Shown: positions 11,441 through 22,497 of the stretch, in pieces
Position numbering within the stretch: the stretch's first letter is position 1
How the letters are laid out: every line of letters starts with the position of its first letter
Source of the DNA: Lucinisca nassula
Lineage: Eukaryota > Mollusca > Bivalvia > Lucinida > Lucinidae
NCBI GenBank assembly: GCA_963580285.1
Contig: OY757011.1
Coordinates: forward strand, 161,063,908 to 161,127,907
DNA length: 64,000 nucleotides
Direction: 5' to 3'
Position numbers and translations under genes: made by a program
Notes under the pieces: generated by a model
Told to the model about the DNA's origin: nothing
The model's input: only the letters and a program-made list of their open reading frames with translations
Database searches by the model: none

Positions 11441-11867
11441 TGAAATGAAACGGTCAGAACACTTTCCAAACAAATTATTGCAACAAATATATAATACTGA
11501 GAGAAGCACTGTCTTGAAAATTGCTTGAATAATACACTGCTTACAACTTACAAAAGTTGCAGCACCATAAAGTTTTATGTAAATTAGCTTAAGCAACGCC
11601 CACTTTTTCAAACTGATCAATTTGAATAAAACTTGTAAATTTTAAATTCTTTCTGAAACGTAGTGCATGGATGAATATTGCAGTTATTTTCTCTCAGACA
11701 GTTTATTTTATTATACCAAAAGGAATCCAAATATAAAATTACCAAAAATTTTGATACCAGAAAAAATATTTTGTGTTTAAAATGCCATTATACTACAGAT
11801 GTCATCATAAGTGTCCATGCATATTTCAAGCTAATTAGTAAGAAACAAAACATTATAAACTAAATTG
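11441..11867. other. Unassigned intron sequence
   Basis: AT-rich sequence between the main exon-tail array and the solitary unit. No repeat family or exon is recognised. Confidence 0.4.
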
Positions 11868-11936
11868 CTGATTTTCCACAAGGCTGGGAGATTAAAGTTT
11901 ATGGATGAAGATGTGGACAAAAGGAAAGCTGTGGTC
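11868..11936 (+). repeat. Solitary exon-tail repeat unit
   Basis: TTTTCCACAAGGCTGGGAGA, then TTAAAGTTTATGG and AAGATGTGGACAAAAGG align with the array consensus but are diverged. It shows the array once extended further, or that single units dispersed. Confidence 0.55.
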
Positions 11937-12057
11937 ATGGTACCATGGTGCCTTAATCAAAACTCATAATTATATACGTGAACAAATGACGAGTCTGATT
12001 GCTTAGACCAAGAGACATGGACCCCAGTACAAGGGGTGTAATCACGGATAGTAAACA

Positions 12058-13200
12058 TTGATGGGAGCTGTGGGTTGATTGTATCGATTCCTGATAATTA
12101 GCTCCAGTTCTATTTTGGTAGCAAGCTTAACCCACCATGGCTATCGGCCTGAACGAAGGAAATGTAGGCTTTCTAAGAAGCGTATGTCCGCCATTTTGGA
12201 AATGTAAAAGAGAAGTGATCAAGAACTGATACAATCAGAACCCATATTCTTCCCCACAATATCACTAAGGAAAGGAGTCGAAACATGAAGTGATGACAGT
12301 AAACAAAATGGACCATAGGTAAACCGAGTAAGCAGCTGTTTCCCATATAGGTAGTGACTCAGAATATCCAAACCTAACTAAAAAGGAGCAACGTACATAA
12401 TGGGGGAAAGAATCTGAATCACCAACATGACAAACATTAAACTGTAAGGAAAAAATTAACTGTAAATGAACAACCAAAAAGGGGGAAGAATCAGAATCAT
12501 CAACTAGGGAAAGAATGAGATCCACTTGACACAAAAAAATGAAGGAACCACAGCAAAAGCACCGACGTGGAACGGCCAGTTAAGATAACTGGTGGGTTTA
12601 AGTTAACTTTATGGGATTCCAACCCCACCCTCACTTTCACTGTGGTCCAAACAAGTATTTGTTTGGTCCGCTTGTTTGGTCCAAACCTTACTAAAAAGGA
12701 GCAATACAGATAATAGTGTCGGGGGGGGGGGGGGAATCTGAAACACCAACATGACAAACATTATACTGGAAGGAAAAATGTAACTAAAAATGAACAACCA
12801 AAATGGGGAAGAATCAATATATAATTAGGGAAAGAATCGGAAACACCTACACAAAACATGAAGGAACCACAGCAAATGCACCGACTTGGAACGGTTAGTA
12901 AAAATTACTGGTGGGTTTAAGTTAAATTTATGCGATCCCAACCCTCACCCTCACTTTCACTGTGGTTCAACCAAGTATTTGTTTGGTCCGCGTGACGATT
13001 TTCAAACTCATCAGTGAATCAACTCGGTAAACAAAGAATTTGACAAGTTGACACAAGGATGAGGAATCCTTAGTAAAATGCGCTGAACCATCCAGTGTTG
13101 CACACAGTGCCACAGTAACACTGGAGCAAAAGAAAACCAACACTAGAACCCGTTGGACCAAGCAACAGACAAAAACGTTTCGGCTCCGACCAACTAATAA
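12058..13200 (-). repeat. R-family variant with a 300-bp internal duplication
   Basis: Reading on the minus strand from 13200 down, sequence following the RT stop includes GTTGGTTTTCTTTTGCTCCAG, also found in R at 8850. A segment of about 300 bp (about 12380-12680) is duplicated directly at about 12685-12990. Both copies have ACTAAAAAGGAGCAA, AATGAACAACCAAAA, ATGAAGGAACCACAGCAAA and CTTTCACTGTGGT. A (G)14 tract at 12721-12734 marks the second. Small minus-strand frames here are not genes. Confidence 0.7.
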
Positions 13201-14606
13201 ATAACTTTAAGCCAAAGCCATCGTGGAGTCTGAACCCTGATCCACTAGCGTGTAATTAAAGAGGAAGGCATAATATCTGACCATGGTTGGGTCAAACACA
13301 ATGCATGCAGACTGTTGAATAACATTTATATTATATCCAATGCGTTTGTAACGTTTAATAATTTTCTGAAATTGTTCCAAAAAGTTAGGTTTGGCTTTAA
13401 TTTTTCTTAACTTACGAGATATATAATGTCGCCAGAAATTCTGGTTGTGACATCCCCTGCAGCAAAAGTCTATTTAACCCAACCTTAAATTTAGAAATTA
13501 CTTGATAGTGCCGGCGATGAAACTTAGAAAATTCTTCAAATATTCAAATATTTTGATATCGATATCCCAGTTTAGCGGTTAAACTTTTATTACAAGTGTT
13601 AAAATCAGCAACATGACTGGACACTCTTGCGAAGCGAACACGCTGTTAAATATCAACACCGTAAGGTGGCGAACAAGGAATATCACCATCTAAAAATGGG
13701 ATACTAACTGTATTAAAATCATAATCATTGCGTTTATCATAAAATTTCGTTGAAACAAAACCACTTGAAATGTTCAAATGCAAATCCAAAGCCTAGTAAG
13801 TTCCAAGACAATCGGCCCAGTGGTTCCGGATTAAGGTTTTTAACATTTTCGGGCATGGTGGCTATCTTGGTCATGTGACCTGGACCATACCAATAACTTT
13901 TTGTTCACTAAGTGCCCTAAGCCTGCATATAAAATTTTAATGAAATAACCCCAGTGGTGTTAGAGAAAAAGTATTCATATATGTAAATAGACTTGCAATA
14001 TAAGTGACCTTGGGCAAAGGTCAATGAATTACCTTAACCCTTAGCATTCACGGGCATTCATTTTTTACCCATTCTCGTATCACAGACCACAATATTTTTC
14101 GAAAAAATGCATTGATTTACCTATTTCCCATCGAAAAGCCTAAGGCGCCAGATTTGGCCTTGGCGTAAAATAGGTCAAGGTCAGCCTAGGGGCATCGATA
14201 TCAGAATTATTGGCTTTGTTTAACTGCAGCTCAGATGGATAAATATGATTAACTATTACTTCAAATTTAGGGTTGTCGATATTTAAAAGATTATCTTAAT
14301 ATCTTTAGGTAGAGTGAAGGGCTTCAATAATGTCAGCTAGAAAGTGACATCATAAAATCTCGTTCATAACAAAACAAAAATAATTCAGCACAGTTTGTAC
14401 CAATTGGAATACCTACGATTTGTCTATGTAACTTTGTTCCAAAACTAATGTAAATATTATCTAAAAGGTAAGATAAAGCGTCACTTATAGTCTGACAAAA
14501 CCAAAATATATACTTATTTTTAGATTTGTATCTGATATAAAGAAGGCACATCTATCATTGCATGCAAGGAGAGTAGCGCCCTCTCTTTGAAAAGTGCTTT
14601 CAATCA
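13170..14606 (-). pseudogene. Penelope-like reverse transcriptase, C-terminal part, broken
   Basis: On the minus strand, pieces of a reverse transcriptase family common in invertebrate genomes (I recognise it as Penelope-like) can be followed. From 14606: LIESTFQREGATLLACN, then DNIYISFGTKLHRQIVGIPI with GTNCA (palm motif), then the YLDD position reading Y-stop-DN near 14310, NIDNPKFEVIVNHIYPSELQ, then after an insertion FVSTKFYDKRNDYDFN, IPFLDGDIP and YGVDI. The motif GIPMGTNCA is intact apart from M to I. The catalytic Asp-Asp is lost, and there are several stops and frameshifts. The N-terminal part is at 18600-18873, separated by a 4 kb insertion. No endonuclease domain was seen. Confidence 0.75.
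13797..14189. mobile_element. About 390-bp insertion with 7-bp target duplication
   Basis: AGCCTAG stands at 13790-13796 and again at 14183-14189, exactly where the RT reading resumes on either side (SDIDAP before it; LDLHLN, the expected continuation, after). The insert carries GGCCCAGTGGTTCCGGATTA near its left end and AGGTCAAGGTC at its right. No inverted ends are obvious. Its family is not recognised. Confidence 0.7.
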
Positions 14607-15050
14607 AAGGGGGTCTTTCAAGGTATAGGAAATTTGCATTGGTTTCTGCCCACGCTTGGATTTTGATGAAATTATGCACAATAATCCATTACAATTACGA
14701 TGCATTCACTTTTAAATTTTATTTCCGTAGTAAATTTATTACATATTTTATGAAGTCTCTATGACAACAGAGAGTAGCAAAATACCCGGTGTTAGACACC
14801 CGATAGACTTTGCGTCAAGGTTGATCAATAAAGAAATGGGCGACAAAGACGGATGATGTAAAATGTAGAAGTTGATCAGGGCTTCCGTAAGGCGGACGTA
14901 CGGCGTATATTACGTCCTGAAATCGCTTCCGGACGCCAAAATTAAACATCAAAGGCGTTCCGCGGACTCCCGAAAATTTCACTGCACGGCCGGAAATCAT
15001 TACCGAGACGTATAAACCCGCCCACTTTTAGCGGTTTGTAAAAAGTTTGC

Positions 15051-15073
15051 TATCTATCTATCTATCTATCTAC
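15051..15073. repeat. (TATC)n microsatellite
   Basis: Five to six copies of CTAT/TATC in succession. Confidence 0.9.
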
Positions 15074-15539
15074 TGATACTGCGTCGGTCACATTTGACCA
15101 TTACCGCAGGTGTACATTACCTACACTCCGCCTTCTTAGCTGAAACCGCTTTCTGTGTTTATTGAGTACTAAGGACGTCCCATTTTCTGCCTGCGCGGTA
15201 TTAAATTGACAGTCAGAATCACGTGCGTCGGCACACCTTTGATCGTCACCGGTGTGTGAAAAACGTGTCGAGGTGATTGCTCGGTATTTGCATATAAATC
15301 GGATTAGTAGTCGAGGATAAACTAATTATCTCATTGACGATAAGTGTTTTTTTAACTCTGTAAACTTGTTAATGTTTAAATTAAAGCGGATCGTAATTTA
15401 GATGTTTGGAAGTGAGATTAGCATTAGCGATGCAAAGTGTGACAATAGTTTCAAAGATAGATACACATTTTTTTTCTTGAGTAAATAGCAGGTGTTCACT
15501 AGGTGAAATGACAAAATAATTTATAAAATCCGAAAATGT

Positions 15540-15605
15540 CGCCACGTTTTGTATTTAACGGCCCAGTCAACACTATTCCAGTCATTTTTGAGTCGGCCAG
15601 TTTAC
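15540..15605 (-). mobile_element. SINE 3'-tail fragment
   Basis: TTTGTATTTAACGGCCCAGT, CAACACTATT, GTCATTTTTGAG is the inverse of the tail (TAGTGTTGACTGGGCCGT, then AAACCC) seen at 36240-36280. Only the 3' end is present. Confidence 0.55.
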
Positions 15606-17639
15606 CTATCCACACTTTACTAGCCAACTAAAAGAATATACAGGTTATTAAAAATGCAATCAAGAGATTCATAGATTTGAAGTGTGACCGAGTTGGTTTG
15701 ATCGAAAACCTGGGGTCTTTATGCGCATCTACTCTTGGATAATGGACCATTACACACATCCATAAAGGCCACAAAAGGACAGTATGTGCATTGAAGGCTT
15801 AACCCTTTAAGTGCCAAGGAAAATTGTAGAGCAGATGACAATCTTTTATATCCATGTTCTGCATTTTACGAAGAAGTTTCTACCACTGGCTCAGGTTTTA
15901 AGATTTTGGCACAAAAAAATTAGATTGGCGAAAGTGATGGCGAAAGAAAAATAAATCCTAGCGCGAACCCTGAGTTCTCTCATATAAACTTGTCTACAGT
16001 ATTCATAGTTTCATATATCTAATGCTGCTATATTTTATGAAATAAAGCCATAATTGGTGAGTTAGTTGTTACTATGAATGACCTCATATGTCTAGTAATA
16101 GTGGCTGGGCATTCAGTTTTTTTATGGTGTCCCCATATTTCTGCTCCTATTTTTGTATTCAGTAAAATTTTATATGCATTTTTACCATGTTTCAATTTTT
16201 GTCAAGACACCATTTTAGCATAAAAACTTCCCACATATCTTAGGAACATGTTAATGAATTTTGATGGAAATTGAGGACCGGAAACATTGTGTTTTAACAG
16301 ACTGAATACTGATAGTCCTGATTCAGCAAAATGTGAAATTATATGATTATCATGTTTTGGTCATGCTGTTTAATAATACTTTACTATTGCTTTCAAATTT
16401 CAGTAAATTTCCCCCCCTATGGAACAAACTATTTTGTCTACAGAACTATACCGCAAAGGTTTTGATGACAAACGTCATCAAACGCACCCATGTAATCATG
16501 TGCACAGTTTTCTTTCTGTCTTTCTTGTATAATTTGGTAATGGTGCTAAGGTGATGTTTAGATTTAACATTCAAATCAACAACATACCAGTCACTTAAGA
16601 TGTTGCTTCAGATTTTGTGAGATTTGTTGTCCGACTCGAGATAAATGACTCTCAAGTCAAACTGCTGTTTGTTTATTTAACCCTAACTGTCCATTTAAAA
16701 AGAAAGGTTTACTCTAGGGAAAATCAATAACACTTGAGATTTCTTTTCCTGGACTTAATATTAATTAAGTTTTCAGACTTTGTATCTGCATAGGCAATAG
16801 CCAATCTATCTTTTTTGTATAGCCCCTATGAACGAAATCAAACGGCTTCCTAAAGCTGTATTCCAAAGCCATTTGATTTGCTTTTAGAATTCACATGGTC
16901 GTACATTTGTCAGTGTTCCAAAACTTATGTGATCATGATTGTGTTGTCTATATATTTGTATAGGTCTTTCACTTCATTTACCTATCTCAGCAGTTGTTGC
17001 AGTAATTACAAAGCAAATTATGTAAGATATCAAGAAGCATTTAAACTGTTGATAATAATTATTCAATCTGTGAGTAGTTATCGCGTTACTCATAGGATTT
17101 TAAATTATTTTCAGTAAATACATTGTGATGCTTTTTTCTGTCCAAACACTTCAATGCTCTGTCTAAGCTGAGAGATACATTGCACAGAAATGTACTGGTA
17201 ATTATTAATGCACACAAAGCAAGCAAGAACAGTGCTTAAAAAATAGTGAACTTGCATTCACCAGAAACATTCAAGAAGTGGTTGAAAGTTTTACAACCAC
17301 AAACAAATACTAAAAGCTCACTTACGATAAACTAACCACTATATTGATAAAGTGAACAGAAAAAATAAGACACTAAAGAAACGTCAACAATTACAATACC
17401 AATGCAGAAAAGAGACATATTTATGCATGTGTACTATAAAATAGGAAACTGTTTCTCTCCCTGTCCAATAGCAAAATTTCTCTAGGTCATGGGACAGCTT
17501 TGTTTACACTAAATATTCTGCGCCTCATCCATCAATGATATCTTTTGCAACAGAAACTCAATATCAGTGACATTTCGATTTTTGGAAATACTAACCAATA
17601 ATTACTGTAACTTTTTTGTTAGGATAATAATCCAGCGTT
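15606..17639. other. Unassigned AT-rich interval in the 4 kb insertion
   Basis: No recognised gene, RNA or repeat family. Two short plus-strand open frames (16333-16554, 16878-17117) are AT-rich, lack splice or start context and match no family I know. Confidence 0.4.
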
Positions 17640-17825
17640 CATAAAGACAGAGTATATCTAAGGCTTAATCTGGCCATGGGTTTATCAACAGAACTATTTT
17701 TACTAGTAACAAGAAACCACTGACCATTGCGTCCTTGCATACCAGCTTGGTATGGAAATGAAAATAATGGATCTCCTTGCCTTACACCTATTTGAGTAAC
17801 ATGACTTATGCAAAGTCATTAAATA
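17640..17825 (-). pseudogene. Non-LTR retrotransposon reverse transcriptase fragment
   Basis: On the minus strand SHVTQIGVRQGDPL can be read at about 17815-17770, the conserved RT motif upstream of the catalytic block. Flanking frames do not continue as a normal RT, and upstream stops are present. A small decayed fragment. The assignment rests on this one motif. Confidence 0.45.
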
Positions 17826-18584
17826 AAGTTGCACATGTTCACAATAATTTTGCGCCTAATGAAAAAGCAATATATGTTGTTAAGCCTAATTTGTTGATTA
17901 GAATACCTTTTGATTTAGTGTTTTAGTATCTACTATTTTGGATAGATCATAGTGTATAAATGAAAGAAAAATATCAGAAATTCATGATATTTTAATAGTT
18001 TCTAAGCTAGATCAGCTCAATATGTATTCATTTTGATTTGTATAATCTCATTTTTATTATGTGAGTGTTACGAATTGCCTTTTTGTAAGGTTCTTGGATG
18101 ATTTCAATAAAATAGTAAAACTACAGTGTTACCGGTTTTGGATTTTCATGAAATTTGGCACAGCTAAAGAAGATACATATGGCAAGTTTTCCTAGCAAAA
18201 TGAAATCTTGACAAAGACTAGAACATATTTATCTTAGGGATTGAATTTTGATAATTTTTTAAAATATTAATTAAAAAATGAGATTTTTGATAATTATTTT
18301 ATCAGAAAATGTAAACTTTAATTAATTCAAAAGTTTTTTTAGTATCAAAGGAATGCCTATGAAGTTCTGCATTCAATCCAGTTCACAGATCATGAAACTA
18401 AATAAAACATAACATTTATGACGCACTTATTTAGAGACAGACACCAGCTCATGGAGGGAGTCAGTTAGAGTGGCCTCCTGAGTCCTACTTTGATTTATAT
18501 AATTTATTAAATACATTTTTATAGGTTGTATATGCTGAGTTATTAATATAATAAGTTTAAAGAAAAAACATGCATGGGCACAGA
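17826..18584. other. Unassigned AT-rich interval
   Basis: Contains poly-A/T-rich stretches (18250-18310) and no recognisable element. It ends at the inverted repeat at 18585. Confidence 0.4.
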
Positions 18585-18598
18585 TGAAAGACCCCCTT

Positions 18599-18873
18599 AG
18601 TAAGTTTTTTCCTTTATCAAATTATGAGATAAATTTGTGTATAGAATGGAAAAATCATATTTAGACAGACTAGACTCTGGAAAACGTCTTAATTTTAATT
18701 TATTAAGTACCTCACCAGAATTCTTTATAGACCAAAACGAACTTTTACCTAATCTTTCATAGACAGTTTCACAATATCTAATAAGATGATTCTTAATAGC
18801 GGTGAGACACGAAGTAAATAATTTAGAAAGTTCAGTAGTCGTACAAGAGCTGGAGTTAGCAATAAAAGCGGGC
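18599..18873 (-). pseudogene. Penelope-like reverse transcriptase, N-terminal part
   Basis: The minus strand reads KPAFIANSSSCTTTELSKLF, ending SKYDFSILYTNLSHNLIKEK. This is the fingers/palm entry of the same RT family as 13170-14606 (the YDFSTLYT motif carries the first catalytic aspartate). It is open for about 90 residues, then stops at the inserted inverted repeat. The start is not a real initiation site: the frame begins inside a telomere-like repeat. Confidence 0.75.
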
Positions 18874-18891
18874 TTAGGGTTAGGGTTAGGG
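18874..18891 (+). repeat. Three TTAGGG telomere-type repeats at a retroelement junction
   Basis: Exactly three TTAGGG units separate the N-terminal RT fragment from an R-family fragment. TTAGGG is the general metazoan (and mollusc) telomere repeat. Confidence 0.9.
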
Positions 18892-19060
18892 ATAGCCAAT
18901 TGGCCATTTTGTGGGAAAGTAACTGTCGTTTTGGCTTTCCGCTATTGATGTTTCCATTAGGGTCTGTTGTTTCATGTTTGAGTTTCTTTCCCTTTGGTGT
19001 CTCTGATGGGAGGTGTGGGTTAATTGTATCGATTCCTGATCATTGACTCCGCTTCTATTT
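18892..19060 (+). repeat. R-family fragment
   Basis: From ATAGCCAATTGGCCATTTTG to TCGATTCCTGATCATTGAC. It matches 9155-9325 closely and begins directly at the last TTAGGG. Confidence 0.8.
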
Positions 19061-19314
19061 TGTATGGTCGTTTATGAAGCTTTGGTAACCAATACATCGT
19101 GGGAAGCTTATCGTGGCGTTCTTTAACATTTATAGATGTCTATTCATAGGCCATGGTACCATTTACTTCCTGTTTTAAAGTGTTAACCCTTGACCTGCTG
19201 AATATTTAAATATGCCACGCCCACAACTGATTATCAACCGATCGGTTTGGTGCTTATATAGAATCATGTTGCACTCATAGTTCAAAGCATGACATTTTTT
19301 CTGTTGAAAATATT

Positions 19315-19570
19315 TGAGCCGGGACACATCATTTCCTACAATTTACATGTGCACCCAGCGAAGACTCAGACCAGCCTGCCCATCTATGCAGTCTAATCAG
19401 TGTCTTGGTTGTAAACTCTAAGGATAGCTAAGGGTCCAACGTTCCTACATGCAGCAAGAGAAGTCTCTGGTCAGACTATATGGATGTGTTGGATTTATAG
19501 GCTGATATGATTCTTTGCTGTTGCAAATGTAAATTGTAGGAAATGCTGTGCCCCGGTTCATTTCATAATT
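19315..19570. mobile_element. MITE-C, copy 2
   Basis: Ends GAGCCGGGACACATCATTTC and the inverse near 19535-19563 (AATTGTAGGAAATG, then CCCCGGTTC) form inverted repeats of about 35 bp with mismatches. The interior GCGAAGACTCAGACCAGCCTG and GCAGCAAGAGAAGTCTCTGG match 9780-9940. Confidence 0.75.
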
Positions 19571-19658
19571 GGCTTGTTTCTGCTGCATACATAGGCGTTC
19601 GTTAGAACTGCCTTACTGGGGCTGCTCTAATTAGTACCATGAGTACCTACAAATTTGA

Positions 19659-19920
19659 CATTACGAAACACACCTATACAAATACATTGTAACCTTTATC
19701 ACCGAAAAAATGAAAACTTTAAAATGAAAAATTGTGATATTTTTCTTATTTCTGCTAAAAATACAGATTGTTGGTACTCATTAGAACCGCATCATCGAAG
19801 CCACAATCTATAATTTAGAGCAGAAATAAGAAAAATAAGGTTTACCTCTGCAAACCCCATTTTTACTATATAAAAGTGGGGTTCAAGGGGGTCAAAATTT
19901 TATAGGCTTGTTTTGTAATG
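19659..19920 (+). mobile_element. MITE-A (palindrome-cored), immediately upstream of CISD-a exon 3
   Basis: Ends CATTACGAAACACACCTATA and TATAGGCTTGTTTTGTAATG are inverted. The core has ATATTTTTCTTATTTCTGCT, an incomplete central palindrome, CAGAAATAAGAAAAATAAGG and TATAAAAGTGGGGTTCAAGG. It ends only 23 bp before the exon at 19944, so it supplies sequence around the branch-point region. Confidence 0.85.
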
Positions 19921-19943
19921 ACAATTATTTTTGTCTTTTTCAG

Positions 19944-20045
19944 TTTCCTATTTGTGATGGCAGCCATAATAAGCACAATGAAGAAACTGGTGATAATGTG
20001 GGTCCATTAGTGTTGAAGAGAAAAGAACCACTGGCTGCTAAATAA
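19944..20045 (+). CDS. CISD copy a, exon 3 (CDGSH motif, C-terminus)
   Basis: Final coding exon, 33 codons plus TAA. It follows the acceptor TTTGTCTTTTTCAG and starts in phase 0, completing the motif C-x-C-x2-S-x3-P-x-C-D-G-S-H. It reads [20 protein letters not shown] and then [13 protein letters not shown]. The Cys and the His of CDGSH are cluster ligands 3 and 4, and the histidine makes the cluster labile and pH-sensitive. The length after the motif equals the CISD1/2 family, with a slightly longer tail (EPLAAK). Intron 2 is 11.2 kb. No clear AATAAA was seen within 300 bp downstream. Confidence 0.93.
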   Translation, partial: FPICDGSHNKHNEETGDNVGPLVLKRKEPLAAK

Positions 20046-20154
20046 TCTATGCTCTAGGATACAACATTCACACATACACTCCAACCTCGATTTAACATTT
20101 TAATCCCAGCCAAAGTGTTATAAAGAGGTTGTGGTGTAACCTTTGTGTGTGCGT

Positions 20155-20195
<41 letters not shown>

Positions 20196-20424
20196 GCCAC
20201 ATTATACTTAATATCTATGTTATCCTAATAGGTAAATATTGAGCTTGGGTATAATTATAATCTTCAAGAAAATGTGCAGATCAGCTTGCAAATCCATACT
20301 GCCTATCAGTCAACATGTGTCACACTTTGGATGGCCCAGTATCTGAAAAAGTCGCATGAAAAGGGAAGACACTAATATGATAAAGTTAATCAGGGGATTA
20401 TTTTATTTCTCCATTAAAGCTCCG
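20046..20424. other. Probable 3' UTR / downstream region with (GT)n
   Basis: Follows the CISD-a stop. Contains a (GT)n tract at 20145-20192 and otherwise no recognised feature. The extent of the 3' UTR cannot be fixed. Confidence 0.4.
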
Positions 20425-20912
20425 GCCCCCACCCTTGAAGAAATAGATGGGCTGCATGATGCTTCCATGATGAGCTGCATGATGCTTCCATGATGAGGCC
20501 TTATAAATAGATGGGCTGCATGATGCTTCCATGATGCGCTGCATGATGCTTCCATGATGAGGCCTTTTTTAGCCGAAACTACGTAGTATGACCCATCATC
20601 TTTCTTATGAATGTTTTCATTGCTCTTAAAGGAACTCATTTTTTATTTTTTATTCCACGCAGAGCTAAAACCGACCGCACATGAGTACTGGTAACCCGCC
20701 TAGAGGATCTAAGCCTGCCCAGGCAAAGCGGTGCGAGTCGGACCGTCCATGCTTATAAACCCTATTGGTTTCATTGGGCGATGGGCTTGAGATGTCATTT
20801 CATCTCAATGTCGGGTAAAAGTTCTACAAAATTGGAAGCAACGTCTCCAAAATGACCTTCAAAGTTTTGATGGGGATGTTAAACCTCAAATCAAACAATC
20901 AAACAAAATATC
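20425..20912 (+). mobile_element. SINE-B copy with internal expansion
   Basis: Starts TTGAAGAAATAGATGGGCTG and ends GGGGATGTTAAACCTCAAAT with an AATCAAACAATCAAACAAAAT tail. At 20446-20570 the phrase GCTGCATGATGCTTCCATGAT is repeated four times, followed by about 80 bp of foreign sequence before the family resumes at CCACGCAGAGCTAAAACCGA (20655). Confidence 0.8.
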
Positions 20913-21184
20913 CATTAAAGCTCCTCAGGTATCCACTCCTCAAGTATCCACGTTATTCCATACTTATTCCTGTTACTTCTTTAATATCTGGAGCTATGAC
21001 AATGTATTTTTTAAGTCTCCAAAAATGACATTTCTTGTTTAAATTTATTGTTTCTGCTGCAACTATTGATTGTGGGTGCTTGTTAGAACTGTCCTGTTGG
21101 GTATTTGCAACCAATGATGGCAACTATTAGTCATGATAGAAAGCATCATATCTCATCGATGTGTAATTCTACCTTAACCACTCA

Positions 21185-21575
21185 CGGGGCTAATTCAGCA
21201 GGCGACAATTTGTTGATATTTTTCTTATTTCCCCAGAAAACAGGACTTGACATCTCATGCAAATTGTATCTATAGATACAATTTGCATGAGGTGTCAAGT
21301 CCTGTTTTCAGTGAAAAAAGAAAATTTTCATGAGATGTCAAGTCCTGTTTTCAGTGAAAAAAGAAAATTTGCATGAGATGTCAAGTCCTGTTTTCAGTGA
21401 AAAAAGAAAATTTGCATGAGATGTCAAGTCCTGTTTTCAGACATGACATCTCATGAAAATTGCCGACAATTTGCATGAGGTGTCAAGTCTTGTTTTCAGT
21501 GAAAAATAAAATTTGCATGAGATATCAAGTTCTGTTTACTGGGAACAGTAATAGTTCAAAATGGCATCTGCTGAA
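21185..21575. repeat. Foldback element P2 with tandemly amplified hairpin arm
   Basis: A hairpin with 35-nt arms (GAAAACAGGACTTGACATCT inverted, loop TATAG) lies at 21236-21310. It is followed by four direct copies, about 55 bp each, of the arm (TGCATGAGATGTCAAGTCCTG plus TTTTCAGTGAAAAAAGAAAA), then a further inverted piece. The element edges CTAATTCAGCAGGCGACAA and AAAATGGCATCTGCTGAA are inverted relative to one another. A simpler copy is at 23805-24000. Confidence 0.8.
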
Positions 21576-21632
21576 AAAAAAAAAAAAAAAAAACAGAATG
21601 CTTGCAGAGCATTAAAGCTTACATGCCACATG

Positions 21633-21911
21633 CATTACGATAACACATCCGTTTGATATAGTGCATTTTTTATACCTCAAAAAAGGTAATTTTTCTGATG
21701 AAAACTTGTGATATTTTTCTTATTTATACTCAGAACATAGGTTTTGGGTGCTCGTTAGAACCGCCTCATTGAGGCGGTTCTAACGAGTACCCACAACCTA
21801 TGTCTTAGAGCAGGAATAAAGAAAATAATGTTTACCCCCTTAAACCCCAGTTTTCCCTATATAAAGTGGGGTTTAGGGGGGTCTTCATTTCACGGACCTG
21901 TTCACGTGATG
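21633..21911 (+). mobile_element. MITE-A, subfamily 2
   Basis: Runs from CATTACGATAACACATCC to GTTCACGTGATG. The core is a near-perfect 46-nt palindrome (GCTCGTTAGAACCGCCTCA and its inverse). It is followed by AACCCCAGTTTTCCCTATAT and AAAGTGGGGTTTAGG, which also pair with one another. Confidence 0.9.
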
Positions 21912-22339
21912 GAATCTTCTCATGTGGTTTTTCTCCAGGTGCTCTGTTTTTTGCCCACCTTCTTCAGAAGCCACCTGATCTGGATCTACCGTGTTTGAAA
22001 GCAGTTTGTGAATTTGAGGGAATACATTGTATCAGGTAATATGATTGGTTGATAGTCAGCAATGGGTGTAGCTAAGCAATGGGTGTGGCTGAATTTATTC
22101 AGTAGGATAAGGGTTAAAATGTAAACAGGGCCTTGAACAACTGAACGCTGATGAGTATGCAGAGAAAATGAAATCACTTTCTGATCATTTTCTGTTTGAT
22201 TGAACTTTGATACAAAATCTGTGTTGGCAAACAAGTTTTAACTTATAAAAAGTTTGCAGTTAATCAAAACCATTTTATGATATTGGTATATGTTCTGTAT
22301 TTTCGCCTCATCTTGTGTGCAGGTTACAAGGTGTGTGTG

Positions 22340-22497
22340 TGTGTTTGAGTATTATGTCCCACCAACAGCTAAGGTCATATGGAGATAGGACCTGGGTATA
22401 AAGACTCATCTAAAAGTCTGGAGAAGCCTGGAATTGAATCCTTGACCTCTGGTTTATTCGGCGAGTAGCATAACCACTACACCACGGAGGCTTCACA
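22340..22497 (-). mobile_element. SINE-T (tRNA-Thr-like head)
   Basis: The inverse reads GCCTCCGTGGTGTAGTGGTTA, ATGCTACTCGCC, a B box-like GGATTCAATTCC, then a CTCCAGACTTTTAGATGAG body and a CTGTTGGTGGGAC tail with (AC)n. Four other copies lie at 35786, 37733, 51713 and 57588. The anticodon-loop region in better copies reads CTCGTAA, i.e. a Thr(CGU)-like source (inference). Confidence 0.85.

Larger units (their letters stand above)
14607..18598. mobile_element. About 4.0 kb insertion bounded by 14-bp inverted repeats
   Basis: AAGGGGGTCTTTCA at 14607-14620 is perfectly inverted at 18585-18598. The two halves of the RT meet exactly outside these ends: NLIKEK lies to the right and LIESTF to the left, neighbours in the intact protein family. 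That makes this a DNA-transposon-like insertion. No target duplication is clear. Inside I see a GC-richer block (14760-15060), a TATC tract, a partial SINE, LINE debris near 17.7 kb and otherwise AT-rich sequence. No transposase is recognised, so it is non-autonomous, or decayed and itself invaded. Confidence 0.6.

Noticed and set aside
20403..20639. 78-residue minus-strand frame with internal repeats
   Set aside because: The repeat is the four-fold GCTGCATGATGCTTCCATGAT expansion inside a SINE-B copy.
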